A stretch of DNA of 64,000 nucleotides from Nereocystis luetkeana. Taxonomy: Eukaryota; Sar; Phaeophyceae; Laminariales; Laminariaceae. This document shows positions 43,363-55,200 of this stretch, in pieces. The stretch covers positions 2,093,501 to 2,157,500 of the forward strand of contig JARUPZ010000021.1 in NCBI GenBank assembly GCA_031213475.1, in the 5' to 3' direction. Each line of letters begins with the position of its first letter. The stretch's first letter is position 1. The notes below the pieces were generated by a model. That model saw only the letters and a program-made list of their open reading frames with translations, made no database searches and was not told the DNA's origin. Made by a program: the position numbers and the translations under genes.

Positions 43363-46300
43363 GTAAACGGTGCCTCGCAGCCCTCCGTTTCAGAGTGAGT
43401 ACCGAGGCAGTCGATGCCTCTCTCACCCTCGCCGGGCTCCGATGATGCCCCAGTGTCTACTGAGGTCTGTGGTAGTCAGGGGGCATCTGGGGCACATCCC
43501 TAGGTTTCCTATGAGAATATGGATCTTGCGGTGGGTATTTAGGATACTGCTGCGCTACAGATCTCCGCAAGAGAATGTCGGACCTTGTATGTTTGTCGGC
43601 GCGTTTTGTCTCTTCAGTTGGCGCCGATGCTGTAATCGATATTGTTTTCGACACGGTTGCCCTTTGGCGATCCTGAAGGGATTGGATTGAGTCAAACGGT
43701 TGTGCTGAGCCAACTGGTCTCCGTACCCATGCGATGCTTATGAAGCCATGTCCCTATAGGGGTTAAGGGATATCACCGAAGACGAGCAGCGATTGTGACA
43801 AGAGTGAAACGCGTGGACGCTGTCACAAAGCTGGCCACATCAATGTGCAGCGTTTTGGTTGTTTTCCCTCAATATCGACCAACCAATGTTTGTCCGTTTC
43901 TCTCGGCTGCTCCTGCCGTATACTGGTATGTTACATACGTGGGGAACTCCAAATGCTTGTGATGTTCGTCGTAGGTGGCTTCCCCAATACCACCGTTCAT
44001 TTTTTGCCTCAACATCAGTCACCGCTGTTGTGTTGTTTCCTCACCCCACTCGAGTACCTTTGTATGCCCACACGTGGGTAACATCCTGCCCCCCCCGCCC
44101 TCCCCAATCAGAATCCACGACGAATGGCACTCCCTTGAATGGTGTGAGACCACCAAGGCGGCTTCGAATTTGTGGGGTCGAGGACGTAACAACCAGTTCG
44201 GCGAGTGCTACCTGATCGGTGTACATGACCCCCGCCAACGACGAGTAGTCATGTACAAGGTAAGGCTCCGCGTTCCTAACGTTCTCGAGTGGGATTGAGC
44301 AACACGTGGTTTTACTGTATTTCACCTAACAAACCAACCCCAGGTGACAATCGTTCGGGGTTTCTCTTGCCTTGTTCTGCGGCGGTATTCACCCGGGGTG
44401 GTATTTTGCGGTAGGGTGGTATCTATTACCTACCCCCAGTGGTCAAGGACATGTTTCACTCCAGTTTTTCTTTGGCTATAACCGGGGTGATGTCCTGCGG
44501 GGGGTGTGATATCTTCGAATAGAGGGGTAACCTTAAGGCCACGGTGGCACTCGAGCGTTTCCTGATCCCCGGGTTCCCGGCCACTCTATAATCTCTAGAT
44601 GTTTTATCGGAACAGAAATGACAAAAAAATGGCTACTTGAACACGCTTTGTTTAGAATTTTGGGTTGGTTCGCGCTTACCGGAGAGCGACGGTGATTTTA
44701 AAAAATGTTCATCACAGCGGCTTGTGTTTCTCCAGAGATTGGTCTCTTGCAAATTCTCAAAAGAGGCCTACATCTCGACTCGGAGAGGTGGTGCAGTGGC
44801 CGAAATTGGTCGAAATTTGGAGTGCACAAAGTGAGACATAAAACCCCAACTAAAAGTTTGCACGTCTCTTTCGGACTTCTGCAGAGCTCCTCGCAGTAAA
44901 CTACAGCCCACGAAATTGAGGGGTGTTCCTGATGGGGTGGTGTGTGAGGGCGTCGGGTGCTCCAGACGGCAGTCGCGGGCAGCCAGAAACGACTCACGGT
45001 GTATTTTCGTGTACTCGGGAGTTGCGAGTGAGTAGCACAAAAAACTGGAAAAACACTATTAGTAAAATGTTTCATTTCACGCAAGGGAGGGGAGCCTAGC
45101 ACAATGGCTCTATCACCGATGAAAAAATCGCCTTCACTAAAATATTCCTGTTCTTCAGGAGGATGATATATCTCTTCGGTAAGGTGCTACGAGAGGATTG
45201 ACTACGTTCCCATGACGGGTAGTAAGTTATTGGACCCCAAGAAGTGCAAAAATGGGATACAAAAACTCAGAATTATTGTACATTAGCATCAACTATGCTA
45301 CAATTACGAAGTACGGATCTTGGGTGCAAATCCTTGACTCTAATTCCGAGTCTTGGGTATGTATGTTGCGGAAACGCCCACGCGCGGGTACTTGACGACG
45401 CGTTCCTAAGGGTGCTATTTTCGGGGGACCGTAGTTATTAGGACCTGTGGTATACGTAAAAACCTACCAGGTATATATGCAACCACTTATACTAACAATA
45501 TTTGGTCCTATTACCAATGGTCCCCCGTAGTAGCGCCCCCTTCAGCCTAATACGGCAGCGGCTTCCGACACAGACGGTGCGGTGCGTGTTGTGTCATAGG
45601 AGATAGCGGTACGGATACTCCCCTATAGTTGCCCTCTCTCTGTTCTCGTACGATGAAGGCCGTTTTTTTTCAACAATAATGTGGACAAAATACGTACGTA
45701 TGTATGTTGTGCTGACAAAAGTGAACATACTTGAAACTATTCAGAACTACCGCATCATTATGTATCAATACCCACAAACTTTGCCAATGAAATGGCGTGT
45801 AGAATACTCCCTGATTTTTTTTGCTGGTCAGGTTTTGGATTTGTTCTTTCCAAATGGAAAAAAAAACACCGCGAGGTTTTTGCCAAATTTCGCCCGTTAG
45901 AAAGGGCCCTGATCGTGCGAACTGCTTGAAATGGTAAAACACGTGGATAAGCGCTCAAGGCCAGGGCCAGCATCGCTGAAACACCCAAGCGGGGTGATCA
46001 CCCAGGGGACCCACTTGAGAAATACCCTGGCACACGAGTCCACACGAGGCAAAGGTTGCATGTATGGATAGATTGTGTGACCTCTGTATGTGCAGTGTTC
46101 TACATCAGCACCAGCAACATCCGTGGAACCCCGCAGATGGAATGAAGATGCCCCCTGACGACCACAACACCCTGGTGCTGTCGAGACGTTTCCCGCCTGG
46201 TTTTCCTGGGCTGTACAAAATATGTGTATCCTGGGAATAGAGATTCGTTTCGTGATACAACTCCAAAGTGAAACGTCGACTGCTGTTAAACACTCCTGTG

Positions 46301-49300
46301 GACGCCACAGCCCGGCGCAATGCCATCCACCCCCTTTCTGGGCAAAAACATACCTTCGCACGTATATGCGAGACACTCAATGTCTCCTCCTCCTCCTCAT
46401 CATCCTCTTTCTCTCCGCCACCAACCGCATTTGTACAGGTCGGGGAAGCGGAGATGCTCCGGGCGCAAGCGTTTGCCAGGGCGGCATCAGTCGTGACCCC
46501 CCCTCCGGCCAAGCCGTGTCCCGTTGTCCGCCCCGAAGATACTCCCCCGGCAAGACAAAAGCGACCCCGCGCCTATTCCGAAACGGGCGAGATAGCCGCC
46601 GCGACGGCGATGCTCTTGCAGGCCGCCGGTGCCCGCCACGAGTCTTCGCAGAGCCCGCACTCCGATCGTTCGCAGAGTCCTACCGCTGTCCGTGTCGCCA
46701 ACGAGGATAAAGGCATCGGCAGCAATCCCGGCAGCGGTGGGAGTGGGGGAAGCCCCGCGACAGGGGATGGCCGTGGCCTTCCTCATTCTCCTTACAGAAA
46801 TTCCGCGGATCGCGGCTGTGTGGTGAGTACGTTTTTTTTCCTGAACTTGACGTTTTTAGCGAACGTCATGTGAAAACGCAAACAATACCGAAACCCCTTG
46901 TGGTGCTGAATGGAGAGTAAAACGGAGGTGATAAAAACGCACATCGGAGAGATCAGGTCCTGATTTCCTGATCGGCATATTTTGGGGCAGGTATATATGT
47001 ATATATGGTAGATAGATCCCTCATTTATAGGACCTGCGCGATCTATCGTAGATCCTGTTTTCCGTGTGGGATGTATGGCACGGTTGTTCCGCCTAATAAT
47101 GGTTGGGTCTGTATTCTTTGACTCTTGAATAATCTCGTAACGGTTAATAGAAGGGTCATATTCATTCATGATTAGTTGTTCTAGCACCAAGATTACTATG
47201 CGAGCTTGATAGATGGTTGAAAGCTTGTTCGCCACGGGAACAAATGGAATGTTGGATGCGTCGCGGATGGTCGAATAACTTCATCGCTGAGATAGGGAGC
47301 TTTATAGCTTAAGAGGGCTTGGGCTGTTTGTGTTGACAGTTACTATGTGCCGGTTCGGGCTATCGGCACAGCATGGGGTGCGGCATAATATTGTTGGACA
47401 TCTGGAGTCGTGATCTGTCTGATTTGGGGTTACTACTGGGGCGTTGTCAAGATGCCGTACTGTTGCTGTTTCGAGGATCGTGGGACATGGATTGTCAATA
47501 CTGCCCAGAGAGAAACAATTGTAACGCGATCAACGAACCGAACATACTGTGCGAGTTGCATGATCGGAATGGACAAGCCGAAATATTCCCACCGCGAAAC
47601 CAACCTCTCGCCCCCTTTTCCCAACTTTCGGCGAAGGGTCCACGGGTGCCTTTTCCCGTGGTCCACTCTCTTCCTGGCTTCTCTGGTTGCTGGCAAGATT
47701 CCGGTCGTGCCCAAACGCCTACGAACGTGGACGAGCTCGCCGACCTCACGATCCTGGGAGGCCGCCTACAGAAAGAAAAGATGAAGATCCAGCAGGAATC
47801 TCGGGCACAGCGCGCACCCGTGATTGCCGTGAGAACAGCAGTGTTGACACTCGTGTAGACATTTTGTTTGACACCTCGGACAGGCCGTCGATTCCCACGT
47901 GATGATCTAGATATGTAAGGGCGGATAGATAGATCCCTGATCTGTGGGATCTATCTTGCTCACGGTGCCGGGTGGGAGCCATGTAATCTGTATAATCTAT
48001 TGTAGGACCTGTTTCCTGGGGTGAATCCGTACTGTACAGATAGATAGATCCTGCAGGTTAAGATCTACGTAGATGGTCGATCTGATCTGTCCGACGTGTT
48101 TCAACGTTTCGACGGGCGTAAGGTCGAGCTTGTTGTGGGTGTGTTTATCCTGAGGAGCAAAGAAGCGGGGGCGCGTGTATAGTAGTATCACTGCTGGAAA
48201 GCTTAGCCCACGTTCTGGCCCCGCTGTCTTGGCGTGCCCAATAAAGGATTGGTTCGTCTACAGTGCTGGTATGCACCAGCCAACTAGACTGGCACTATAG
48301 CGGCAACCGGCACTATCAATAGCACACTACCCCACTGGTTAATCCCATCTCAGCCAGGCTATTCCACAGGCACTATAGCGGGCAACCGGCATTGTAGAGG
48401 GATAACTACTGTAGTAGGTGGCGAAGGTAATCTCTCCTTCTTGTTGTGTCGCTCTATATGCGATGCCCTCGAGACTCCTCTAATTTTCCCAGTCGCTCGC
48501 TGGTTGTCTCGTCTCTTTCGGCAGCAAATGGCCGACTACGAGAAGAGGCTCGAAAAAGGAAAGGCTGACGAAGCCATGATGCTGAGAGCGTTGCAAGAGA
48601 TTCGACACAAGACGCTGGAAGACGAACGCCAATTCAACGCTGCTGCCCAACTCGTCAAGGTAACCCGTGGGTGCTGCTGCCTGCTTTCATGACCTTCCCA
48701 TCCATAATGTCGAGCGAGTATGGGCTCATTCATGTATAACGAATATCCAGCGTGTGTCAGAATAGCACCCCGCTCTTCTTGTGCTATGCGACTGTAGTTT
48801 GAAGCAGAGACGGGGAAAGTCGGCTTACCACGACGGCTGCTCGTTCGGCCTGCCTACCAGTCAGTTCTTCGCTCCATGGCGTTGAAAACTGCCGTCTGAA
48901 CCTCGCAATGACAGCTCCTCGCAATGACGGCTCCTCGCATTGACAGCTGACCGCACAACTGTTTACCCCTTATCCTTTTGTCCATTCATGTGTCTGGGGT
49001 GGGGGTACATAGCGTAGCCGCGGTGGCAATACGCGTCGATTCCTTGTCTACTTTTTTCTTCGCATGTATCACCTCTCACTGCGCAACTTCGCTGAACCCT
49101 TATAGGACCGCATTCCCGTTTTGGGGACAAACTACGTGGAATTCGAGTGATTTGTCCCCAAAACGGGACTGCAGGTTGCCCTGAAAGAGTTATATCCCCT
49201 TAGGGATCCCCGAGAGAGCGACCAACACAATGGTTGGGAACCTTAGTGTTGCCAGCCACTGTCTGGGAGCAGCGTGGGCGCCCAGCATATAGGACCGCAT

Positions 49301-52192
49301 TCCCGTTTTGGGGACAAACTACTTCGAATTCGAGTGATTTGTCCCCAGAACGGGACCGCAGGTTGCCCTGAAAGAGTTATTAACCCCTTAGGGACCCCGA
49401 GAGAGCGACCAACACAATGGTTATTATCAACCGCTGTCTAGGAGCAGCGTGGGCGCCCAGCAGTATGGGTAGAGGACTGTGTTGCGCCCGTGCCGCACGA
49501 CTACTTGCGTTCAACCATTGTAACTCGGACACCGGTTTGTATCATTTCCCAATCGCGCAGTGGTCGTTGCTGCAATCGTCGGTTTTTCTCTCTGGAGTTC
49601 CAAGAGGGTTAATAAGCCGTCTGTCTTACGCGGCAGCCCTGCCACTAGCACCTGGAACAGACGTCGAACCTCTGCACATCACCGAGTGGTACGCATCTCC
49701 GGGTGATGCTTGTTTGCAGCCTCGCCGACGAAAGGAACGTATGCTGTGCCAATTCGCTAACCGCATCGCCTGCTGAATGCGGGGGAAAAGGCCGGCACCG
49801 CGGACACACGTACACCCGAGCATGCTTGCGTGTACAAGCGTCATGGGGGACGGACACAAATACACCTAGAGTAGGCACGCTAGCGTGTTCTGCTGCCGTC
49901 CTGAGGCAGGGGCTTGGGGGGGGAAACAGAAGAGAAGCTGCCCACGAGCTTTTCGGTAGCACTCAATATGCCTCGGTCGCTTGGTTGTTCTGTTTTACAT
50001 ACTGGGGGGGCATTCCCGCGGCAATAGCGTATGCAAGAGGTCGCCCCGGATAGTGCGCACACGCCCCGGGCGCTTCCAGGTGTGCTCGGAATTGCCGACC
50101 CGAATCATCAATGAGTTGCCGACCGCGTCTCAACGCGATGCCACGCTCAACTTGAGAGGTTCCTAACATGTGGCTGGACCGTCTTTTGAGAACATGTGAC
50201 TGAACCGTGCTACTACTACGAAAGTTATCTCACATTAATTCCAAGTAGGTTGTCCCCCAAAAGGTGGGTGGTGTTGTCGAACGGTTAACTTACAGGTTTA
50301 GAACATGCCGCTTGACTTTAAAAGGTTTGAAACATGTCGCTGAACTGGCAGGTCTCGAACCTGTCGCTGTCTTGTCCACTACTTTTCGTCTCCTGTATGT
50401 TTCTCTTATTCGGAGTTACGTAACGCAAAGGCGTTGACCCTCTTAGGACTGCATTCCCGTTTTGGGGACAAAGTACTTATAATTGGAGTGGTGTGTTTTG
50501 AACTGCAGTCTAGTTTTGGGAACGAGCCACTCAAATCAGTATGCCCTCGAAGGACTGTAGTTCCGTTGTGGGGACAATTTACTCCTTCTGACCACTCGTT
50601 CCTAAGTACTTTGCCCCCAAAACAGGACTGCAGTCCTTGAAGGCCGAACACGTCGCTGCTGAAGTCGCAGGTTTCAAACTACAATACGTCCTCGGTTTAT
50701 GGTGTGTTTGGTTTTTTCCGGGGCTACGATTGCGGGAGAGAAGCCAGAGTTAACCTACCGGTTTCGATTAGTCGCTCAATTCTGATGCATGCTTCGAGAG
50801 GTATTGCAATTAGGGGTATCACTCTTTGGCGAAAACAAGCGCGAACGGCTTGCCGTTTAGGTTCGCGGAACTGAGTAGCAACTACTATATCGGAGGTTTG
50901 AAGCACACGAACACCACATTGTATAGTAGAGTAAAGAACAAAACACGCCCGATGAGCGCGTGCCTGGCGTATTACACCGCGCAGCTTGCAGAGTTGAGTT
51001 TCAAACATTCAATAGGTATGTCGTGCCCACAGCTGACGTGTTTGTGTGTAAAACCCTTCCGCCTGACGGGTCTCCTTGAAGGCGATGACTGCGCTGAGGA
51101 ACTATCGAGTAAGGCATGCATCCCTTATCGCTGATCGCTGGAGTATAGTCATGCGTGGTTTTCACCGCAACAGGCCTCGATAAATACCTAGGGCATGACA
51201 TGGCATTCGTGATGCGTCGGTCGGTTGCATTTTCAGTGTTCTCGCTGTCAAGATTCGGGTGGGGCTCGCCCATTGGATAGTATGTCGCCTGCGCCGAGGG
51301 TGCCTTGGCCGAGGTGCCTTCAGCCCTCAGCGCGGGGGCGTGTCCTGGAAACGATCGCGAGCGTTTCCTGGGAACTATCGCAACCCCTCAAGTGACGAGC
51401 CTCAGGAAGCACCAGGCGGGCCTACAGTACCTTGACCGTACCATGTATCCGCACAGGTTTTAACATATCCGCTGTTAATCGTCTTGTTTGTTTCTGGCTT
51501 CACACAGAAATACGAGGCGGAAGAGAAGCAAGCGCTCAGGTCGTGGAACAATAAGTGGGAAACGCAGGTCGCGCCCTACATCGCCCAGTGCGAACAGGTG
51601 ACACGCCTTGATATGGCTTGCATTGGGGGGCGGGATAGCACAAAACCCGCTGCACTTGTCTCATGAAAATCTCGTATTTTCTTTTGCGTCCTCAAACCAA
51701 GCTCGACCAAAGGCGCTCTTGGTTTTCGGACTTCCTTGCACTCTGTATTTCAACGAGTTACGTGCTGGTAAAGTAGACCACTATCGATACGTACGCTGGA
51801 GCGGTCAGCTGAAGTAGTGAAGTGGTGTATAGATCTTGTAGCCAGCTTCGACTTCGACGAAATTATTGAGATGTACTTGCGTTGTAAACGCGAACCCTGA
51901 CTGTGACTCAAACCCGAACCCAGGCCGCCTGGGTTTGTCTTCGAAATGAGTACCTGGTACCAGGTTTGTAATAACGGTTCAATGTGGCCGATCACGCATT
52001 TGGTCGAAGCTGGGCCTAGCATTAAACGCCACATACGGATAAACGTGGGCAAGGCGGACAGTTAAATGCATTCTCGTTGAATCGACCGCGGCTACCGTTA
52101 GTCCTTGTTAGGGCGCGTTTGGCGGCTTCCGGCGTCTCTGGTCGGTTGGCAGTGCCGAGGGTCACAAGGTACACTCGTGGCGGATCATGAAC

Positions 52193-52260
<68 letters not shown>

Positions 52261-53403
52261 CGCACAAAGGGCTGGTGGCATCGGGCGAAGTGATGGGAGA
52301 AGAAACATGCGTGCCAGTACGTGGTAAATGCCATGTTGCATACATCGGACATATCAGACCCCTTTTTTTAGTATATTTCGGGGCAGAAACACCACCGATT
52401 GATATGGTCTGCGCGAAATCTACGAGTAGATCAAGTCTGCCGGGTGAGATCCGTATGACGACGCGGCTCTTGCGCACGTTTAGCCGGGTGCCATCTCTAT
52501 GATACCATTCTTGCACAACATATATTCAACGGTTCATATAGGATCTACAGCAGATTATATGGCGCGTGATGTGTCCAGCAGATTATCTACCTCGTGATCT
52601 GCCCGATGTGTGTAATGTTGCACGGTGTGTGTATCAGACCACATGTTGTATGGCACGAATATATGCGGAGATATAAACGATTGAGCTTGCCTCTTCCTTC
52701 TTCTGGGATGGGCACACTGCTAACGCCAAAGGCTGGCCTTTGTTCAGGGTGTTTTATCTGGGCTTGGGTATACCGGTATAACAGGCAAGATAACACACCC
52801 CCTTGAACGGCTGTGCGAGAGTCGAGCTTCTCCGAAGCAAGGGGGGGAACACACGCAACGAAACGACGAGATCTCTCTATGCACGCATCGCTCGACGCTT
52901 TGCACCTTCCCCACTGTTCGAGAAAGTCAACTTCGAGATTTGTCCGAGGGGGGTGTATCATCTTATCACCCGTGTGATACTCTACTCGGCCCCTAGCCCT
53001 GGGAGGATATTGCAAGACTCCCCTCGGTGGTGGTGTGTACGAGGATAGCTCAGTATTTATTCGAGAGTAGAGCTGGCGGGCTCTGCGTACGAGGCAACGC
53101 AGACTTTACCCTGTAACCCTGACCCAATCAAACCTGAATTGCAACATCATTATTTTTTGGGTATTGACGTAAATGGAACGCTCCTACACTGGTATGTACA
53201 AGGTTAAGCAACACCAATCACGGTATCAACTGAATGACTCGCCTCCTGCCCCGCGGATACAGGGGGTCAAGAAAAGAGCGCGAGATCTCGAAAACAAGAC
53301 TCGCGAGGCGGAGCGGGAGAGATCCGAGCTAGAAAGGGAACTCGCGCATCTGAAAAGCGTCAAGCAGATTTGCGACGGCGTCGCGCCAGAGTCTCCGATT
53401 TGA
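43261..53403 (+). CDS. Multi-exon gene ending in coiled coils, function unknown
   Basis: Exons: 43261-43362, 44112-44259, 46439-46822, 47637-47828, 48525-48659, 51508-51597, 53263-53403 (stop TGA). From 46439 on all five exons are phase 0 at both edges with clear acceptors. The 44112 exon also ends in phase 0, so it can join 46439 in frame. It starts in phase 2 while the 43261 exon ends in phase 0, so at least one exon between them is missing or the first exon is from another gene. The C-terminal 180 residues are Glu/Lys/Arg/Ala/Leu-rich with heptad character (coiled coil); the 46439 exon is Pro/Ser/Gly-rich and probably disordered. No family is recognised. Confidence 0.5.
44112..44259 (+). 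CDS. Exon encoding a Trp-rich folded segment (49 codons)
   Basis: The best acceptor in this region (a C-rich tract of about 25 nt, then AATCAG|A) and donor TACAAG|GTAAGG. Contains EWHSLEWCETTKAASNLWG and FGECYLIGVHDP, ending RRVVMYK. Phase 2 in, phase 0 out. Trp, Cys and Tyr content suggests a globular domain, not low-complexity sequence. No family is recognised. Confidence 0.55.
45415..45533. mobile_element. Family B MITE-like element
   Basis: Ends CTATTTTCGGGGGACCGTAG and CAATGGTCCCCCGTAGTAG; a TACCAGGTAT palindrome lies in the middle. Confidence 0.75.
46439..46822 (+). CDS. Pro/Ser-rich exon (128 codons)
   Basis: Acceptor TTTGTACAG|GTC follows a (CCT)n-like pyrimidine tract of about 50 nt; donor TGTGTG|GTGAGT. 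Contains AEMLRAQAFARAASVV, a Pro/Arg stretch, TGEIAAATAMLLQAAGARH, and a Gly/Ser tail. The frame is open upstream to 46268 but has no ATG there; Met at 46454 is an alternative start if this is the first exon. An alternative acceptor at 46797 would make a 25-nt micro-exon. Confidence 0.5.
46960..47110. repeat. GATC-rich dispersed repeat (Family D)
   Basis: TATATGGTAGATAGATCCCT, CGATCTATCGTAGATCCTGT, GGGATGTATGGCACGGTTGT. In an intron of the coiled-coil gene. Confidence 0.5.
47637..47828 (+). CDS. Exon at the start of the helical region (64 codons)
   Basis: Acceptor after CCCCCTTTTCCCAACTTTCG with AAG|GGT, donor GATTGCC|GTGAGA; phase 0 on both sides. Encodes NVDELADLTILGGRLQKEK and a Gln/Arg-rich helix. 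A competing acceptor at 47697 (also pyrimidine-rich) would shorten the exon to 131 nt but breaks phase with the exon ending at 46822. Confidence 0.5.
47895..48105. repeat. GATC-rich dispersed repeat (Family D)
   Basis: GATAGATAGATCCCTGATCT, GATCTATCTTGCTCACGGTG and an end GATCTGTCCGACGTGTTTCA shared with 57075-57100. Confidence 0.5.
48285..48395 (+). repeat. Direct repeat GGCACTATAGCGGCAACCGGCA
   Basis: GGCACTATAGCGGCAACCGG at about 48291 and a near-identical copy at 48370, 78 bp apart, just upstream of the exon at 48525. Confidence 0.7.
48525..48659 (+). CDS. Coiled-coil exon (45 codons)
   Basis: Acceptor GTCTCTTTCGGCAG|CAA and donor GTCAAG|GTAACC, exactly 135 nt, phase 0. The whole peptide is helical and charged, beginning QMADYEKRLEKGKADEAMM and ending in FNAAAQLVK. 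Confidence 0.7.
49101..49463 (+). repeat. 187-bp tandem duplication containing two Family A copies
   Basis: TATAGGACCGCATTCCCGTT recurs at 49101 and 49288, each followed by the right arm, GGTTGCCCTGAAAGAGTTAT, GAGAGAGCGACCAACACAAT and GGGAGCAGCGTGGGCGCCCA. The duplication unit includes the MITE and about 90 bp of flank, so it is a segmental copy and not a new insertion. Confidence 0.8.
50432..50648. mobile_element. Two nested or adjacent Family A copies
   Basis: TTAGGACTGCATTCCCGTTT at 50443 and AGGACTGTAGTTCCGTTGTG at 50551, with ACTGCAGTC arms between and after them. Consistent with insertion of one copy in another. Confidence 0.6.
51508..51597 (+). CDS. Coiled-coil exon (30 codons)
   Basis: Acceptor TTCTGGCTTCACACAG|AAA and donor GAACAG|GTGACA, 90 nt, phase 0 on both sides. 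Contains KYEAEEKQALRSWNNKWE and ends QCEQ. It sits 2.8 kb after the previous exon; the intervening intron contains the 187-bp tandem duplication with MITE copies. Confidence 0.65.
52195..52258. repeat. (AG)32 microsatellite
   Basis: Uninterrupted AG dinucleotides; gives spurious Arg-Glu and Ser-Leu repeat frames. Confidence 0.97.
52330..52620. repeat. GATC-rich dispersed repeat (Family D)
   Basis: GGATCTACAGCAGATTATAT and an end GATCTGCCCGATGTGTGTAA that matches the other copies. Confidence 0.45.
53263..53403 (+). CDS. Terminal coiled-coil exon with stop (46 codons)
   Basis: Acceptor CCGCGGATACAG|GGG, phase 0; TGA at 53401-53403. Encodes KKRARDLENKTREAERERSE followed by LERELAHLKSVKQ, strong heptad character with alternating Glu and Arg, and a short polar tail. 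Confidence 0.65.
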   Translation, partial: GVKKRARDLENKTREAERERSELERELAHLKSVKQICDGVAPESPI

Positions 53404-53940
53404 CTCGTCGACGTGATCGCGGGTGCCAAGTCACCGGCCGTGCGCCTCGGGACTCTGCGCCAGAAGCGAATCGGAAATAACGGGGCTCTATTGAACGCTG
53501 AGCGTACTGGTAGATGATGAGTGATGTCAAAAATGGACGCGCCGTGGATCAAGAAGGCGAGCAGCGTACCGTTGTAGCTGTCGGAAACGTGCTTGGATGT
53601 GTCTCCCTGAGTGTGGCCACATACTCGCTTGGGTTCCGTGAACTTGACTACCCGTACAGCTGCTGTAATATTAGTATGTGTATAGTATTAGCCCCTCCGG
53701 CCGCCTGTGGTATTAGTGGCTAGATGCTAATGCTAGATATGGAGCTTGCACACTTGTTGATGGTGAGGGGAGTTCATCCCGAGATCTAGGCGTACATCAT
53801 GGGTACGTGATGTACATCAAGGTGGTGGTGGTGGTGGTTATGGTGGTTGTCTGGGATCAAAAGTGGTCGAACGAACGTAGACGTACAGCGCTACAGCAAG
53901 GCAGTAGTAGTTGAACGAATCTAACACATTGGGTGTTTCG

Positions 53941-54001
53941 AATTGAATTGATTTGGATTGGATTGGATTGGATTGGATTGGATTGGGTTGAATTGGATTG
54001 A
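53941..54001 (+). repeat. (GGATT)n microsatellite
   Basis: About ten GGATT/GAATT pentamers. Confidence 0.9.
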
Positions 54002-54485
54002 GTCGATGATGTGTGGTACATTTCCTATCTGTATCCACCCATACGGTGTTTTGTTTGTTGTGTGCTTGAAATTTGCGTTAAAAACTTTCGTTTTTTGTTG
54101 TGTTTGGCGCTGGCGATTAGGCGAAGTTGCAGAACCTAACCTCTTGTCATGTCGTCTGTTTCATTCTTTGGGAAATAGCTCTCGTTTTCCCAGGCCCAAG
54201 CCGTGCCGTGCCCAGGGCAGGCCAGCCTGTGTATGTTTATTTTTTGTATTTAGCGTGTGATGTGGAGTACAGTACGTACTCGTAGCAGGTGCGGAGCTAC
54301 ATATATGTGCAGTACAGTAGCAGCATTGAGTTTTCCCTGTACAGAGCACGTCGCTACACAGTAGTGAGCTTCTATCAGATTGCTGTACTCTAGCCATGAA
54401 AATACTTTTCCCTCTGACGTGGCGGGCCCCGAAGCATGTCGCGTTCGTTTGGCTTCCCGTGCGTCTCGAGAAGGTACGTGTCGTG

Positions 54486-55200
54486 TTCAAGTTTTCGCGC
54501 TTAGGAAGGCTTTCCCGAAGTAGAATATCGCGTCTTTTGACTTCCGGTGTTTGATAAGACTATCCCGTCCGAATTATCCTTGTTGCTTGACTTTCCGTTC
54601 TTCTTGAGAAAGCTACGAGTATGGATATCGCTGTCCCATAGTATCGCGTGTGTTTGGGTGTCGGTGCTAGAGAGACCCATCCCAGACGATCGCGTTAGCT
54701 TGATTTCCCATAGTTCCCCGCGAAAGCTATGCACTGATATGGTTTGAGTTTCGCGCTTGACTTTCCGCGCTTGGGATGGCCATCCCGAAATATCGCATGC
54801 GTCCGGCTTCCCGTGCTTGAGAAAGCCACGTACGTATCACGTTTGAGCTTCCGCGCTCGGGAAAGCTATCCCGGATCATTGCGCACCTAGGGGTCCCGGG
54901 GCTCGCAAAGGTTATCCCGAAGTATCGCGTGTGTTTGACTTCTCGCGCTTCTTGAGAAAGCTCTACTCGTACAGGATACTCTTTCCGCGCTTGTAGAAGC
55001 TCGCTTAGCCCTCTCGGGGCCCATGCATAGCGATCTAGAAAGTTATAAGTACGGTCTACTTCAGGTAGTGGGACCCAGGCGAATCGACCTAGAAAACGAC
55101 AAGCACTACAGTTGTCTAATTGGGGTAGTGGGACCCAGGGGTGGTGACCTAGAAAGCCACAAGTGCGGTCTACTTTTATTCAGGTAGGTATGGGGGTCCC
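54486..55200 (+). repeat. Degenerate satellite (TTCCGCGCTTGRGAAAGC units, then GTGGGACCCAG units)
   Basis: From 54486 to 55000, about six units combine TTCCGCGCTTG, GAAAGCTATCCCGAA and TATCGCGTGTGTTTGACTTC at roughly 100-bp spacing. From 55020 to 55200, three units of about 65 bp share AGTGGGACCCAGG and GACCTAGAAA. Confidence 0.65.

Noticed and set aside
46268..46438. Upstream extension of the 46439 exon through a poly-Ser stretch
   Set aside because: The Ser run is the pyrimidine tract of the acceptor at 46438, and no ATG precedes it in frame.
52022..52516. Frames with Ser-Leu or Arg-Glu repeats
   Set aside because: Translation of the (AG)32 microsatellite.
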